Notes: generated from the sequence alone by a model not told the origin. Positions 1 through 7,972 are shown, counted from the stretch's first letter. The stretch is 64,000 bases of DNA from JAFGDH01 sp964441265 (GCA_964441265.1 CAYYKJ010000005.1:40664-104663); one strand, 5' to 3'. Made by a program: numbers and translations.

Positions 1-199
1 CCAGGTCGTGGCAGGCAACCCTGATCGATATCTTCCTGTGATTCTTTGGGACGTCTATCTTGCCCGGCTCGAATAGTTTTATCTTCCTGTTGAAGTGAGC
101 GGAGTATTTGGGTCCGAAGTCCTCCCTCCAGAGCTTTATGCCGCTGGCCAGATAAAGGGAGTATTTTTTCTTTTTTGCAAACGCTGAATAAAAAGATGT
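1..199 (-). CDS. Partial gene, possibly nucleoside 2-deoxyribosyltransferase-like
   Basis: An open minus-strand frame runs off the left edge of the window. It reads about 60 residues with a YSLYLASGIKLWRE start and a later KIDVPKNHRKISIRVACHDL segment. A YLA-G-xxxWR start of this kind is seen in nucleoside 2-deoxyribosyltransferase-like proteins, but only the N-terminal part is visible, so the assignment is weak. No ATG, GTG or TTG lies in frame between the upstream stop at about 200-202 and the conserved part. A TTG lies one frame off just before two A6 runs, so a homopolymer indel or an unusual start is possible. Confidence 0.35.
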
Positions 200-265
200 T
201 CAGTGCGGTTATTAATAATTTTCAGGGATTGATGAATGAGCGGCTGAATTATAATTTTGATATTT

Positions 266-616
266 CTATAAATTGAAAAATTCCTTTTCCGTTTCCTTCA
301 TTTCATTTTTCAGGTCTTTGACATAGTCAAGTGATTCAGAAACGGAGGAATTATCTTCGCAAAAGCCCAAAAGACCAATTAGTTTAATATCATTTTTGTA
401 TGCGTCCATTACATAGTCCCTGTATTTTCTGAAAATGAAATCAGTGGTTTCTGAATCTCTCGGTACATTTTCAGACAGCTCTCTTGTTATCTGTTCCTCG
501 TTGTAATATAGAACATTCTCATAATCATCCAATAAACAGAATTTTGTTATGTCTTTTATTTCCCTCAGCGTGGTGTCAGGTTTTTTGTTCCTCCTGCCTT
601 TTCTCCTGTATCTCAT
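266..616 (-). CDS. Hypothetical acidic helical protein, 116 aa
   Basis: No family is recognised. The N-terminus is very basic (MRYRRKGRRNKK) and the rest is charged, probably helical, with no signal peptide or membrane segment. An A/T-rich TATA-like element (ATTTTAAAAG, near 632-642) lies about 25-30 nt upstream of the ATG, which fits a leaderless archaeal start. It is divergent from the ribosomal protein cluster on its right. Confidence 0.5.
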   Translation of the reverse strand: MRYRRKGRRNKKPDTTLREIKDITKFCLLDDYENVLYYNEEQITRELSENVPRDSETTDFIFRKYRDYVMDAYKNDIKLIGLLGFCEDNSSVSESLDYVKDLKNEMKETEKEFFNL

Positions 617-702
617 TACTCAAAGAACCATTAAAACTTTTAAAATATATCGTTTTGAATCCCGGAACCGGCCGGTTTCGGCGGCTTTTCACTTACCAAT
701 AG

Positions 703-713
703 ATTTAAATATA
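703..713 (+). promoter_or_regulatory. TATA box for rpl7Ae cluster
   Basis: ATTTAAATATA matches an archaeal TATA box. Transcription would start near 735-740. This gives the L7Ae mRNA a leader of about 90 nt, unusually long in this window, where many genes appear leaderless. Confidence 0.5.
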
Positions 714-760
714 CCGTTCTTAATATACTTGTAATTACACAGGATTAGACCGTTGATTGA

Positions 761-821
761 ATCGGATGAGCGGTTGGGGGCGGCTTAATCCCGCTTTCAA
801 GATAAATCCGATGAAGGAGGG
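761..821 (+). promoter_or_regulatory. Structured 5' leader with strong RBS before rpl7Ae
   Basis: ATCGGAT (761-767) pairs perfectly with ATCCGAT (806-812), and inside it AGCGG (769-773) pairs with CCGCT (791-795). The two stems are joined by sequence with GA steps on both strands (768-769 and 801-802). The outer stem ends two bases before an AAGGAGGG ribosome binding site (814-821). L7Ae binds K-turns and autoregulates through its own leader in some archaea; autoregulation here is inferred, and a canonical K-turn is not demonstrated. Confidence 0.4.
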
Positions 822-827
822 ATGAAA

Positions 828-1418
828 ATGACAAAACCTGCATTCGTTAAATTCGAGGTCCCCAAGGACTTCACCGACAAGGTATATGAGGCAGTGGAGA
901 TAGCCAGATCTAGCGGGAAGCTCAGGAAAGGGATAAACGAGACCACCAAGTGCATAGAGAGGGGTCTGGCAAAGCTTGTTGTGATGGCAGAGGATGTGAC
1001 ACCGGAAGAGATAATGATGCACATCCCGGTTCTGTGCAAGGAGAAAAGCGTTACATTCGCTTACGTTCCTTCCAGGGCAGAGCTCGGAAAGGCGGCCGGC
1101 ATAGAGATCCCCACCAGCAGCATAGCCATAGAGGAAGCCGGGGAATCGAAGAACCTCATCGGCCAGATAGCCAAGAAGGCGGAGGCTCTCCAGAAGGGCG
1201 GGAAAGCAGAGAAATCCGCTGAGAAGAAGGAGCAGAAGTCCGAAGAGAAAGAGGAGAAGCCAGCCGAAAAGAAGGAAGAGAAGCCGAAAGAAGAGCCCAA
1301 GAAGGAAGAGAAGAAAGAGGGAAAAAAAGAATCCGCCGGCAAGGAAAAGAAAGAAGAGAAAAAAGAAAATAAAGAGAAGTCCGGAAAGAAGATGGAAAAG
1401 AAGAAGGAAAAAAAATAA
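828..1418 (+). CDS. rpl7ae: Ribosomal protein L7Ae with long charged C-terminal tail
   Basis: This is an RNA-binding protein of the large ribosomal subunit, also the K-turn-binding subunit of box C/D and H/ACA RNPs and archaeal RNase P. The L7Ae fold is clear, including KLRKGINETTKCIERG and the LVVMAEDVTP region followed by HIPVLCKEK. The core is about 120 residues. It is followed by about 75 residues made almost only of Lys and Glu, absent from typical archaeal L7Ae of about 120 aa. I chose the ATG at 828 because the GGAGGG ends at 821 and directly abuts the alternative ATG at 822. It heads the rpl7ae-rps28e-rpl24e cluster. Confidence 0.93.
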   Translation: MTKPAFVKFEVPKDFTDKVYEAVEIARSSGKLRKGINETTKCIERGLAKLVVMAEDVTPEEIMMHIPVLCKEKSVTFAYVPSRAELGKAAGIEIPTSSIAIEEAGESKNLIGQIAKKAEALQKGGKAEKSAEKKEQKSEEKEEKPAEKKEEKPKEEPKKEEKKEGKKESAGKEKKEEKKENKEKSGKKMEKKKEKK

Positions 1419-1429
1419 AGGTGCTTTGA

Positions 1430-1630
1430 ATGGCAGTGTCAGCAGAAGTCATACAGGTGCTCGAGAGACTCGGAGTGAAGGGAGTGACCAGGATCAGGTG
1501 TAAGGTTCTCGAGGGAAGGGACCAGGGAAAGGTCCTGATGAGGAACGTGATGGGCCCGGTCAGGAAGAGCGACATAATCATGCTCAAGGAGACCGAGATG
1601 GAGGCCTCCGGCAGGATTTCAACGAGCTGA
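1430..1630 (+). CDS. rps28e: Ribosomal protein S28e
   Basis: A 66-residue small-subunit protein with an S1-like OB fold. The diagnostic stretch VLMRNVMGPVRKSDIIML and the acidic C-terminal ETEMEASGR match the family. It starts 12 nt after rpl7ae, with an AAAGGTG ribosome binding site, and lies 10 nt before rpl24e, the usual archaeal order. The ndk and infB genes that often follow this trio are absent here. Confidence 0.93.
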   Translation: MAVSAEVIQVLERLGVKGVTRIRCKVLEGRDQGKVLMRNVMGPVRKSDIIMLKETEMEASGRISTS

Positions 1631-1640
1631 GTGATACGAA

Positions 1641-1835
1641 ATGAAATGTTCTCTATGTAAGTCGAAGATTCCCATGGGCAAGGGAAAGATGTTTGTTAAA
1701 AATACAGGCCAAATACTACTATTCTGCAGCTCCAAGTGCAGGAAGAATTCCGAGCTCGGCAGGGTCGGGAAGAAGCTTAAATGGGTCACCAAACAGAAGA
1801 AGTCGCCCAAAGCTAAAAAACCCGCTTCAGAATGA
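1641..1835 (+). CDS. rpl24e: Ribosomal protein L24e
   Basis: A 64-residue zinc-binding protein of the large subunit. Two Cys pairs are visible (CSLC near the start and CSSKC about 25 residues later), with the family signature GKGKMFVKNTGQ between them. The tail is Lys-rich. It is the last gene of the ribosomal operon, and its 3' end overlaps the convergent membrane protein gene by 23 nt. Confidence 0.93.
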   Translation: MKCSLCKSKIPMGKGKMFVKNTGQILLFCSSKCRKNSELGRVGKKLKWVTKQKKSPKAKKPASE

Positions 1836-2178
1836 GGGATCCGTATCTTATAGCGTAGGTTATTATCACCAGTATTATGACCACCGCCAGCCATGCCTCG
1901 CCCGCCATGGCCAGGCCGAAACCTATCGAGAAAACCGCCCCTGCCCCGAAGGCGAAAAGTGTCTGGAAGAAGTACACGCTGGCTCCCCCGTCCCTCATGG
2001 TGGAGTTTATGAATATGAACACTGCGATCACGAAGAGCGCGAGGTAGACCGAAACCGCCAGCTCGCTCTCGGAAACTATCCCCAGTATGAAGGATATCAC
2101 GGACAGGCTGCCGGAAAGGAAACCCTTCCATATCCCGGTAAAATCGAGAATCCCTCCGGGGTTGTATCCCATTCTCAT
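1813..2178 (-). CDS. Small integral membrane protein, unknown function
   Basis: A 121-residue protein with about four hydrophobic segments (around residues 22-38, 42-58, 68-90 and 95-113) separated by short polar turns. No family is recognised. An AATAAATAA element lies just upstream of the start, suggesting a leaderless message. ATG codons at 2178 and 2172 are both possible. The gene converges on rpl24e and overlaps its last 23 nt. Confidence 0.6.
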   Translation of the reverse strand: MRMGYNPGGILDFTGIWKGFLSGSLSVISFILGIVSESELAVSVYLALFVIAVFIFINSTMRDGGASVYFFQTLFAFGAGAVFSIGFGLAMAGEAWLAVVIILVIITYAIRYGSLILKRVF

Positions 2179-2212
2179 AAGGATTATTTATTCCGGGAGG
2201 TTTTTATTGGTT

Positions 2213-2557
2213 TCAATCGTTAAGGACGAATTCCGCGTGTATTCTCTGGTCACTGGCATCGACTTTTTTTCTTTTATAACCAAAACTCTCCGGATTAAAC
2301 TTGTTCACCACGTCAGAATTTCCCTCTCCTGTAATGTCCAGGGAGAATATTTCTGGCCTTCTTTCTTCGCTGATAAGATTTTTCACCAACGGCACTGTTT
2401 TCTTTGAGTTTGTGTATATAACACCGTCTTCTGTCCTGAAAGGGATTTCATATGATTGGATGTCGGAACCACCGGTTAGGGAGGGTTCTTCCCATGAAAA
2501 AATGATTTTGCCTCCACCTGTTTTATAGCCCTTTCCGGCAACGGCCATGTCAACCAC
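2213..2557 (-). CDS. Hypothetical protein, about 111-114 aa
   Basis: No family is recognised. The protein is soluble, with beta-rich stretches (GGGKIIFSWEEPSLTGG, EIFSLDITGEGN) and a charged C-terminus. The start is either GTG 2557 or ATG 2548. A 30-codon frame (2550-2642) overlaps its start in another phase. Its TATA-like element would serve both, so the two may be coupled genes or one gene split by a frameshift. Confidence 0.45.
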   Translation of the reverse strand: MVDMAVAGKGYKTGGGKIIFSWEEPSLTGGSDIQSYEIPFRTEDGVIYTNSKKTVPLVKNLISEERRPEIFSLDITGEGNSDVVNKFNPESFGYKRKKVDASDQRIHAEFVLND

Positions 2558-2642
2558 ACTCGTAGATCAGGGACTTTTTCATGAACGACCGGAGCATTTT
2601 TCCCGTTTCCTCGAAATCCCGGGTCATCTCGTCCCATATCAT
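2550..2642 (-). CDS. Possible 30-aa small ORF or split N-terminus
   Basis: ATG at 2642 opens a 30-residue frame (MIWDEMTRDFEETGKMLRSF then MKKSLIYECG, stop). It looks like the amphipathic start of a longer protein. A TTTAAAAAA TATA-like element lies about 25 nt upstream. The stop overlaps the start region of the next gene one frame away. It could be an independent short peptide, a coupled leader, or the displaced N-terminus of the downstream protein. Confidence 0.25.
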   Translation of the reverse strand: MIWDEMTRDFEETGKMLRSFMKKSLIYECG

Positions 2643-2732
2643 AGGGATTATTGAAGACTAAATTTTTTAAATGCGACCCCGATACGGTAATAAAAATGAG
2701 GAGAGGGAATAAGGGCGGGTTTGGCGAAGCCC

Positions 2733-5045
2733 TTACCCCACGTAACTGGGATCTTCCCTTTCCGGCTTCCTCTCCATGCCCCTGCTCTTGAACTGATCCA
2801 TCATCTTCTCGTAGTATTTCAGTATCTCCGGGCTTATGGAGGGTTTCACCTTGTCCAGAGCTTTCTTGAAGTGTTTCTTGCCGACCTCTTTCGACTTTAT
2901 GTCCTCCCTGAGGGCGAAGAGGGCGGCTTCCCTGACGAGGGACTCTATGTCGGCTCCGGAATACCCTTCAGTCTTGTTCGCTATGTTCTTCAGGTTGACC
3001 CCCTTCAGGGGCATTTTCCTGGTATGTATCTTCAGTATCTCTTCTCTTGCCTTCTTGCTCGGTGCCGGAATCAGAACCTGCCTGTCGAACCTTCCGGGCC
3101 TGAGAAGGGCGGGATCCAGCATGTCCGGCCTGTTTGTGGCGCCTATGATGACCACGTTGTGCAGGTCCTCCAGTCCGGACATCTCCGTGAGTATCTGCGA
3201 CACTATGTTTTCCGAGACCCTGGTCCCCATCTGCAGACCCCTCCGGGGGGTCAGGGCGTCCATTTCGTCGAAGAATATCACTGACGGGGCCACCTGTTTC
3301 GCGCGCTTGAATATCTCCCTGATCTTTCTCTCGCTTTCACCGACCCATTTCGTGAAGACTTCGGGCCCCTTTATGGATATGAAGTTGGCACCCGATTCCT
3401 GGGCCACCGCCTTGGCCAGAAGGGTCTTGCCCGTCCCCGGCGGACCGTAAAGCAGTATTCCCTTGGGCGGATTTATTCCCATGTTCCTGAACGCGTCGGG
3501 TTTCTTGAGGGGCCATTCCACTATCTCCTTGAGGTCCTGCTTGATGTTTTCCAGCCCCCCTATGTCCTTCCATCCTATATTGGGTATTTCTACCATTACC
3601 TCCCTCATGGCGGACGGCTCCACTACCTTGAGTGCGTTCTGGAAGTCCTTTTTGCTCACCTTGAGCTTTTCCAGGACGTCCTTGGGCAGCTCCTCGGTCT
3701 TCTTCCATGATATCTGGGGAAGATTGTTCCGCAGCGACGACATTGCCGCCTCCTTGGCCAGTGCTTCCAGATCCGCGCCCACGAAGCCGTAGGTCACTCC
3801 GGATATCCAGTCTAGCTTGACGTCGCTGGATAGGGGCATGTTCCTTGTGTGTATCTGGAGTATCTCCTTCCTTCCCTTCTCGTCGGGTATCCCTATCTCT
3901 ATCTCCCTGTCGAACCTTCCCGGCCTCCTGATTGCGGAGTCCAGTGCGTTCTGCCTGTTTGTCGCCGCGATCACTATCACCTTGCCCCTGGCCTTCAGCC
4001 CGTCCATTAGGGCGAGCAGCTGGGAGACAGACCTCTTTTCCACTTCCCCGGAGACCTCTCCCCTCTTGGGGGCTATGGAGTCTATTTCGTCTATGAAGAT
4101 TATGGAAGGGGCGGATTTCTCCGCGTCCTCGAAAATCTTCCTCAGGTTCTCCTCGGTCTGGCCGTACCATTTGCTGAATATCTCCGGGCCGGATATCGAG
4201 TAAAAGCTCGCTCCGGATTCGTTGGCCACCGCCTTGGCCAGAAGGGTCTTGCCCGTTCCGGGGGCTCCGTAAAGAAGGACTCCCTTGGGCGGATCTATGC
4301 CGAGCCTTCCGAAAAGTTCCGGGTGCCTCAACGGCAGTTCCACCATCTCCCTGATTTTCTCTATGGAACTATGCAGGCCCCCTATGTCCTCGTAGGTGAT
4401 GGATGGTATCTTCTTTTCCATCTCCACCGCTTCCGGCTTTATCTCTATCTGTGTCATGTCGTTTATCTTGACTATGCCTTCAGGTATGGTGTTCACTACG
4501 GCGAGCTTGGTCTCTCCGGGCATGGGTGTGAACGAGAAGTCTCCCATGCCCTCTATGTCGAAACCCAGGCTCCTGAAAAGGTCACCGAAAGAGCTGTTGA
4601 ATGGATCCCTGCCGTTCTTCCTCTTTACGATGGGATAAGGTGATATGACGTCGCCCTTCTTAACCGGTCTCATGAAAAGGTTCTTCTTGAGAAGGTCCGG
4701 GTTCATCATGAGTCTTATCCCCTTCTCCGTGGGGGCTATGACCAGCTTCTTGGCCTCCTTTGCGTCCGCCTTGGATATCTTGACGGTTTCGCCGACTCCG
4801 ACTCCCACGTTCTTTCGGGTGATACCGTCCATCCTGGCTATCCGGAGCCCCACGTCCGACGGATATGCCCTGACGGCTATCGCTCCGGTATTCTTCTGGC
4901 CTGAAAGCTCCACTATGTCGCCTTCCCGCACTCCCATGTTCCTCATTATCTTGCTGTCCAGACGCACGAGGCCTCTTCCTGACTCCGACCTGTTGGTCAG
5001 CTCCCCCACTTTCAGGGAAACGTGATCATCCTTCTTCTCGTTCAT
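2733..5045 (-). CDS. cdc48: Cdc48/VCP-like AAA+ ATPase
   Basis: A hexameric unfoldase that extracts and unfolds proteins, usually feeding the archaeal proteasome. The 770-residue product has an N-terminal double-psi barrel domain (first ~180 residues) and two AAA modules. The Walker A motifs are GAPGTGKT and GPPGTGKT; the Walker B motifs are IIFIDEID and VIFFDEMD. Arg-rich sensor regions (RRPGRFDREIEIG, LRPGRFDRQVLIP) are present in both. The C-terminus ends in SYVG, resembling an HbYX-like proteasome-docking tail in loose form only. I chose ATG 5045 because GAGGTGGTG precedes it by 3-4 nt; GTG 5054 overlaps that site. Confidence 0.95.
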   Translation of the reverse strand: MNEKKDDHVSLKVGELTNRSESGRGLVRLDSKIMRNMGVREGDIVELSGQKNTGAIAVRAYPSDVGLRIARMDGITRKNVGVGVGETVKISKADAKEAKKLVIAPTEKGIRLMMNPDLLKKNLFMRPVKKGDVISPYPIVKRKNGRDPFNSSFGDLFRSLGFDIEGMGDFSFTPMPGETKLAVVNTIPEGIVKINDMTQIEIKPEAVEMEKKIPSITYEDIGGLHSSIEKIREMVELPLRHPELFGRLGIDPPKGVLLYGAPGTGKTLLAKAVANESGASFYSISGPEIFSKWYGQTEENLRKIFEDAEKSAPSIIFIDEIDSIAPKRGEVSGEVEKRSVSQLLALMDGLKARGKVIVIAATNRQNALDSAIRRPGRFDREIEIGIPDEKGRKEILQIHTRNMPLSSDVKLDWISGVTYGFVGADLEALAKEAAMSSLRNNLPQISWKKTEELPKDVLEKLKVSKKDFQNALKVVEPSAMREVMVEIPNIGWKDIGGLENIKQDLKEIVEWPLKKPDAFRNMGINPPKGILLYGPPGTGKTLLAKAVAQESGANFISIKGPEVFTKWVGESERKIREIFKRAKQVAPSVIFFDEMDALTPRRGLQMGTRVSENIVSQILTEMSGLEDLHNVVIIGATNRPDMLDPALLRPGRFDRQVLIPAPSKKAREEILKIHTRKMPLKGVNLKNIANKTEGYSGADIESLVREAALFALREDIKSKEVGKKHFKKALDKVKPSISPEILKYYEKMMDQFKSRGMERKPEREDPSYVG

Positions 5046-5179
5046 GAACACCACCTCTCAACATTTAGATTTGACATGCGAATCATAAATTTGTTATAGC
5101 CGACGGAGGGCCGGGGCTCCAGCGGACTCCTTGGGTCCCTGTCCCTATCCCTTTCCGGTCCCTGTGGATTCGCATTCAT
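5042..5179 (-). CDS. Possible 45-aa ORF translationally coupled to cdc48
   Basis: Directly after the wHTH gene, GGAGATGAT precedes an ATG at 5179 that opens a 45-codon frame. Its stop overlaps the cdc48 start as ATGA (5042-5045). The peptide is polar, with an Arg/Asp/Pro-rich stretch (GPERDRDRDPRSP) and no recognisable domain. The good ribosome binding site and exact stop-start overlap argue for translation; low complexity and short length argue against a conserved function. Confidence 0.4.
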   Translation of the reverse strand: MNANPQGPERDRDRDPRSPLEPRPSVGYNKFMIRMSNLNVERWCS

Positions 5180-5183
5180 ATGA

Positions 5184-5396
5184 TCATCTCCTTATTCGGA
5201 TTATGACCGAGTGCCTGGTCTTTATCACTTCTATGTCCGGTTCCTTCCTGACCAGCTCGATCATCCTGACGTATTTCTTGACGGTTATGTTGTGTATCCC
5301 CGTCCTCTTGGCTATGGAGTTGAGGCTGAGCGGCTCCCGGCTCTTCTCCAGAAGCTCGAGTATCTCGGCCATTATCTCCAGGGGATCCCTTCGCAT
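5184..5396 (-). CDS. Small winged-helix transcription factor
   Basis: A 70-residue protein consisting of one winged helix-turn-helix. LSLNSIAKRTGIHNITVKKY is a typical recognition helix-turn-helix, followed by a wing with beta-strands (IEVIKTRHSVIIRIRR). It sits upstream of the small ORF and cdc48 on the same strand and could be co-transcribed. Its target is not evident. GTG 5399 adjacent to ATG 5396 is an alternative start. Confidence 0.65.
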   Translation of the reverse strand: MRRDPLEIMAEILELLEKSREPLSLNSIAKRTGIHNITVKKYVRMIELVRKEPDIEVIKTRHSVIIRIRR

Positions 5397-5399
5397 CAC

Positions 5400-5692
5400 C
5401 TTCGCCTCGCTCGTTTTCGAAAGACGGCTTGGTTCATACGATGATAACCGTCATACTACCTTTCCGTCCTTTTAATATATATTTTATTATATTTCAGAGT
5501 ATGTTTCTATATACTATAATGTAAAGATATTGACATTTGAAGTATATAAATGTTACGGCCCGGGGGACCTTTATAAACACCCAATATCCCCGTTTTGGAC
5601 CCCAAAAAACGATATACATCGGACAACAGGAAGCTTTATATATATGCTAATTAACTACTATATAGTAAGTAATTATTACATGGTGATTTGGG
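5400..5692. promoter_or_regulatory. Divergent promoter region between wHTH and kinase-like gene
   Basis: This 293-nt gap is A/T-rich and has no convincing gene. On the plus strand TATA-like elements occur at 5541-5550, 5569-5578 (CTTTATAAAC) and 5633-5644 (CTTTATATATA); the last fits the downstream gene. On the minus strand ATATATATTAAAAGG (about 5469-5483) could serve the wHTH-cdc48 unit. A GGTGAT ribosome binding site (5682-5687) precedes the GTG start at 5693. Confidence 0.45.
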
Positions 5693-6274
5693 GTGCTTTC
5701 CGTGAACGTCGACAAAAACTATCTGAAAGTGAAAGACGGGATTGATCTGGCTGGTTATAAGGAAATCGGTAAACATGGTGCCAACCAGATGACTTACAGG
5801 AGTAATGCTGATCCTGATTATGTTCTTAAGGTTCCGATGGACAACGGAGCCTTCGGGCTGTCGTTAGAAAAAAGAATGGAGAACCAGGTGGATGCTTCCA
5901 AAAAACATCCTGATCTTTTCCCGGAGGCGGAAGAGACAGGTAAGAGAGCTGTGCGCCAGAAATACGTTAAGGGAGGAACGACCCTCAGGGAGGCCATGGA
6001 AAGGGGGAAGTACGACACCGCCTTCAATATTTTCAGGAAACTGAAGAGGGTCCATGACGCCGGATACAAGCACGGCGATGTGAACAGCACGAATCTGGGC
6101 GAATTCGGGGAAGAGGGATATCTTTCATTCGACACCGAAACCTTCAGTAAGGGTGACTGGAGGGAAGACCTCGGAAGGGCGATGGAGACCGGAGAGCGCC
6201 ATAACCCGGGCTTCATGCCGAAGGTCATAGAAAAGGTCTACGGGAGTTCGGTCCTGGAAGAGCTCAGAAACTGA
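5693..6274 (+). CDS. Minimal protein-kinase-like protein
   Basis: A 193-residue protein with the catalytic residues of the eukaryotic-type/RIO-like kinase fold in the correct order. A candidate ATP-binding Lys is K46 in YVLKVP. HGD is at 127-129, N134 follows in GDVNSTNLG, and the metal-binding Asp is D147 in SFDTE, replacing DFG. The phosphate-binding loop would be GKHGANQ (26-32). At under 200 residues it is shorter than RIO or Bud32-type kinases, so the C-lobe is minimal. It starts with GTG after a GGTGAT site. The substrate is unknown. Kinase activity is inferred from motifs. Confidence 0.6.
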   Translation: MLSVNVDKNYLKVKDGIDLAGYKEIGKHGANQMTYRSNADPDYVLKVPMDNGAFGLSLEKRMENQVDASKKHPDLFPEAEETGKRAVRQKYVKGGTTLREAMERGKYDTAFNIFRKLKRVHDAGYKHGDVNSTNLGEFGEEGYLSFDTETFSKGDWREDLGRAMETGERHNPGFMPKVIEKVYGSSVLEELRN

Positions 6275-6329
6275 AGAAAGTGAATCATTCATAATAGTTA
6301 TTTATCTCACCTTTTCCATTCTATTCAAT

Positions 6330-6752
6330 ATGAAGAGGAATTTCGAGGTAATGTATTTCTCCAAGACCGGGAACACGGAAAAGGTGGCCGAGGTGATTGC
6401 CAACAGGCTGGGGGTGATCGCGGAAAGCGTGAAGGACAGGAAAGAATCATCCAAGGGGACCTTACTCTTCCTGGGAAGCCCGATTTACGCCGGGAAGATA
6501 CCGAGAGAGATCACAGAATTCATCGAGAAGAACGCTTTCAAAGGAAGGAGCGTCGCCCTTTTCGGGACCTCCGGTGACGGTCAGGGGAAGCAGCTCAACA
6601 TAATCGCGGACAAGCTCAAGAGAAAGGGAGCCAAAATAAAGGGCAAGTATGACTGCATAGGTAAGAGCTTCTTCATTTTCAACCGCGGTCATCCGAGCGA
6701 CCATGAGCTTCTGGAAGCCGAGAGATTCGCGGAACGGATGAAAAAGGCCTGA
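6330..6752 (+). CDS. Flavodoxin-like protein
   Basis: A 140-residue single-domain flavodoxin fold. The FMN phosphate-binding loop is at the N-terminus (YFSKTGNTEKVA, about residues 9-20). LLFLGSPIYAGKIP and ALFGTSGDG correspond to the two isoalloxazine-binding loops. It would act as a small cytoplasmic electron carrier or as a quinone/flavin reductase-type protein; the partner is not visible. It is followed within 6 nt by the convergent PPC-domain gene. Confidence 0.8.
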   Translation: MKRNFEVMYFSKTGNTEKVAEVIANRLGVIAESVKDRKESSKGTLLFLGSPIYAGKIPREITEFIEKNAFKGRSVALFGTSGDGQGKQLNIIADKLKRKGAKIKGKYDCIGKSFFIFNRGHPSDHELLEAERFAERMKKA

Positions 6753-6758
6753 TTTCGT

Positions 6759-7178
6759 TCACAGATCAAGCAGTTTCAGGCCCGTCCTTTCGTCTTCCTT
6801 CCTTTTCAGTTCGTCCTCCAGGACGGTCAGAAAAATCTCGCAAGTCACGGATACGATACCCTTCGCGAGGTGGCCCGCATAGACGCGGCCTTTCTCGTCC
6901 CCCAGCGTGGCGTGGGCATGTATTACCAGCCCGTTTTCCGCCATGGCGACGCTTCCCGTCAGATTCGCTATTTCGAGCGGCTTCTCGATCTTGTTCATGG
7001 CATATCTCTTGTCTTCCTCGGAGAAGAGCCCGATCTCAGCGTATTGGAGGGCTCCGATCCCCGTGAAGAAGCCGGCGCCCATTTTCTGCTCTTCGCAGAA
7101 CTTTCTGAGAGAGTTCATGACATCCTCTCCCTTGTCGACCCTTATCACGAAGACGTTCCCCTTCCTGGTGTGCTTCAT
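6759..7178 (-). CDS. PPC/DUF296 domain protein
   Basis: A 139-residue protein of the PPC (plant and prokaryote conserved, DUF296) family. Members form trimers; in plants they are fused to AT-hook DNA-binding motifs, while prokaryotic ones are stand-alone. Visible signatures are GAGFFTGIGALQYAEIG and the VIHAHATLGDEKGRVYAGHL segment with paired His residues. I chose ATG 7178 because a TTTAAATTTAA element lies about 20-27 nt upstream, as expected for a leaderless mRNA. The in-frame ATG further upstream (7217) overlaps that element. Confidence 0.8.
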   Translation of the reverse strand: MKHTRKGNVFVIRVDKGEDVMNSLRKFCEEQKMGAGFFTGIGALQYAEIGLFSEEDKRYAMNKIEKPLEIANLTGSVAMAENGLVIHAHATLGDEKGRVYAGHLAKGIVSVTCEIFLTVLEDELKRKEDERTGLKLLDL

Positions 7179-7252
7179 GTTTATGGATAAACAAACTGAT
7201 TTAAATTTAACATCCAAAAGTCATGATTAAGATAATAATTTGACAGGAAAAG

Positions 7253-7972
7253 GTGTTGAAAATTTCTGAAGAAGAGAAGCTCCTGCATCTTTACGAAATA
7301 AGCGCGCATGATGTCAAGAATAAACTTGCCGGGATTCTTGGAATTTCGGAACTTTTGCTGTTGGAAGAAGGAATACCCAATAAAATCCGCAATGATTTGG
7401 AAGTCATACGCAATAGCTCACATAGTATCTCCAATACTTTAAAAAACATGGTGTACTTCTCAAGGATTTGCAGGGATGGCGGTGAACTTCCCGCAGGTCC
7501 TTCCAATCTTTATGAAGTCACGAGAAAGCAGATATATCTGCTGATGAAATGCTCGAAAAACAAGAAATTAAGTATAGTCAACAATACAAAGAACTCTTCC
7601 CTCGACGTCGGGATGGACGAGAAATTCCTCGGTTCCATAGTTTACAATCTTTTGCAGAACTCCGTAAAATACGGGGGGAATGAGATAGAACTGTCCGCGG
7701 AAAGTGGCGGTATAACAAAGGACGGCAGACCGTTCTTCGTTTACAGCAACAGGGACAAGGGTCCAGGCATATCCGCCGATCTCTTAGGCAAGATTTTCGT
7801 CCCATTCGAGGGCAACGGTACTGGAATTGGCCTTTGCGCGGTCAAAGAGATAGTCGAGGCTTACAAAGGGGGCATAGAAATCGACACCTCAACCACAGAG
7901 CCCACGTATACAAGAATCAGTCTCACTCTGCCCTCTTACAGCAGGATAATAAGGCCGGACGGCCATTTTTAA
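7253..7972 (+). CDS. Soluble histidine kinase
   Basis: A 239-residue cytoplasmic sensor-kinase core with no sensor or membrane segment. The H-box is AHDVKNKLAG with phospho-acceptor H19. The ATPase domain has N-box NLLQNSVKYG (N136), G1 box DKGPGI (168-173), F-box FVPFEG and G2 box GTGIGL (189-194). All ATP-binding elements are present. It starts with GTG after AGGAAAAGGTG. No response regulator is adjacent; a lone receiver-domain protein is encoded at 16066-16419 and could be the partner. Confidence 0.85.
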   Translation: MLKISEEEKLLHLYEISAHDVKNKLAGILGISELLLLEEGIPNKIRNDLEVIRNSSHSISNTLKNMVYFSRICRDGGELPAGPSNLYEVTRKQIYLLMKCSKNKKLSIVNNTKNSSLDVGMDEKFLGSIVYNLLQNSVKYGGNEIELSAESGGITKDGRPFFVYSNRDKGPGISADLLGKIFVPFEGNGTGIGLCAVKEIVEAYKGGIEIDTSTTEPTYTRISLTLPSYSRIIRPDGHF

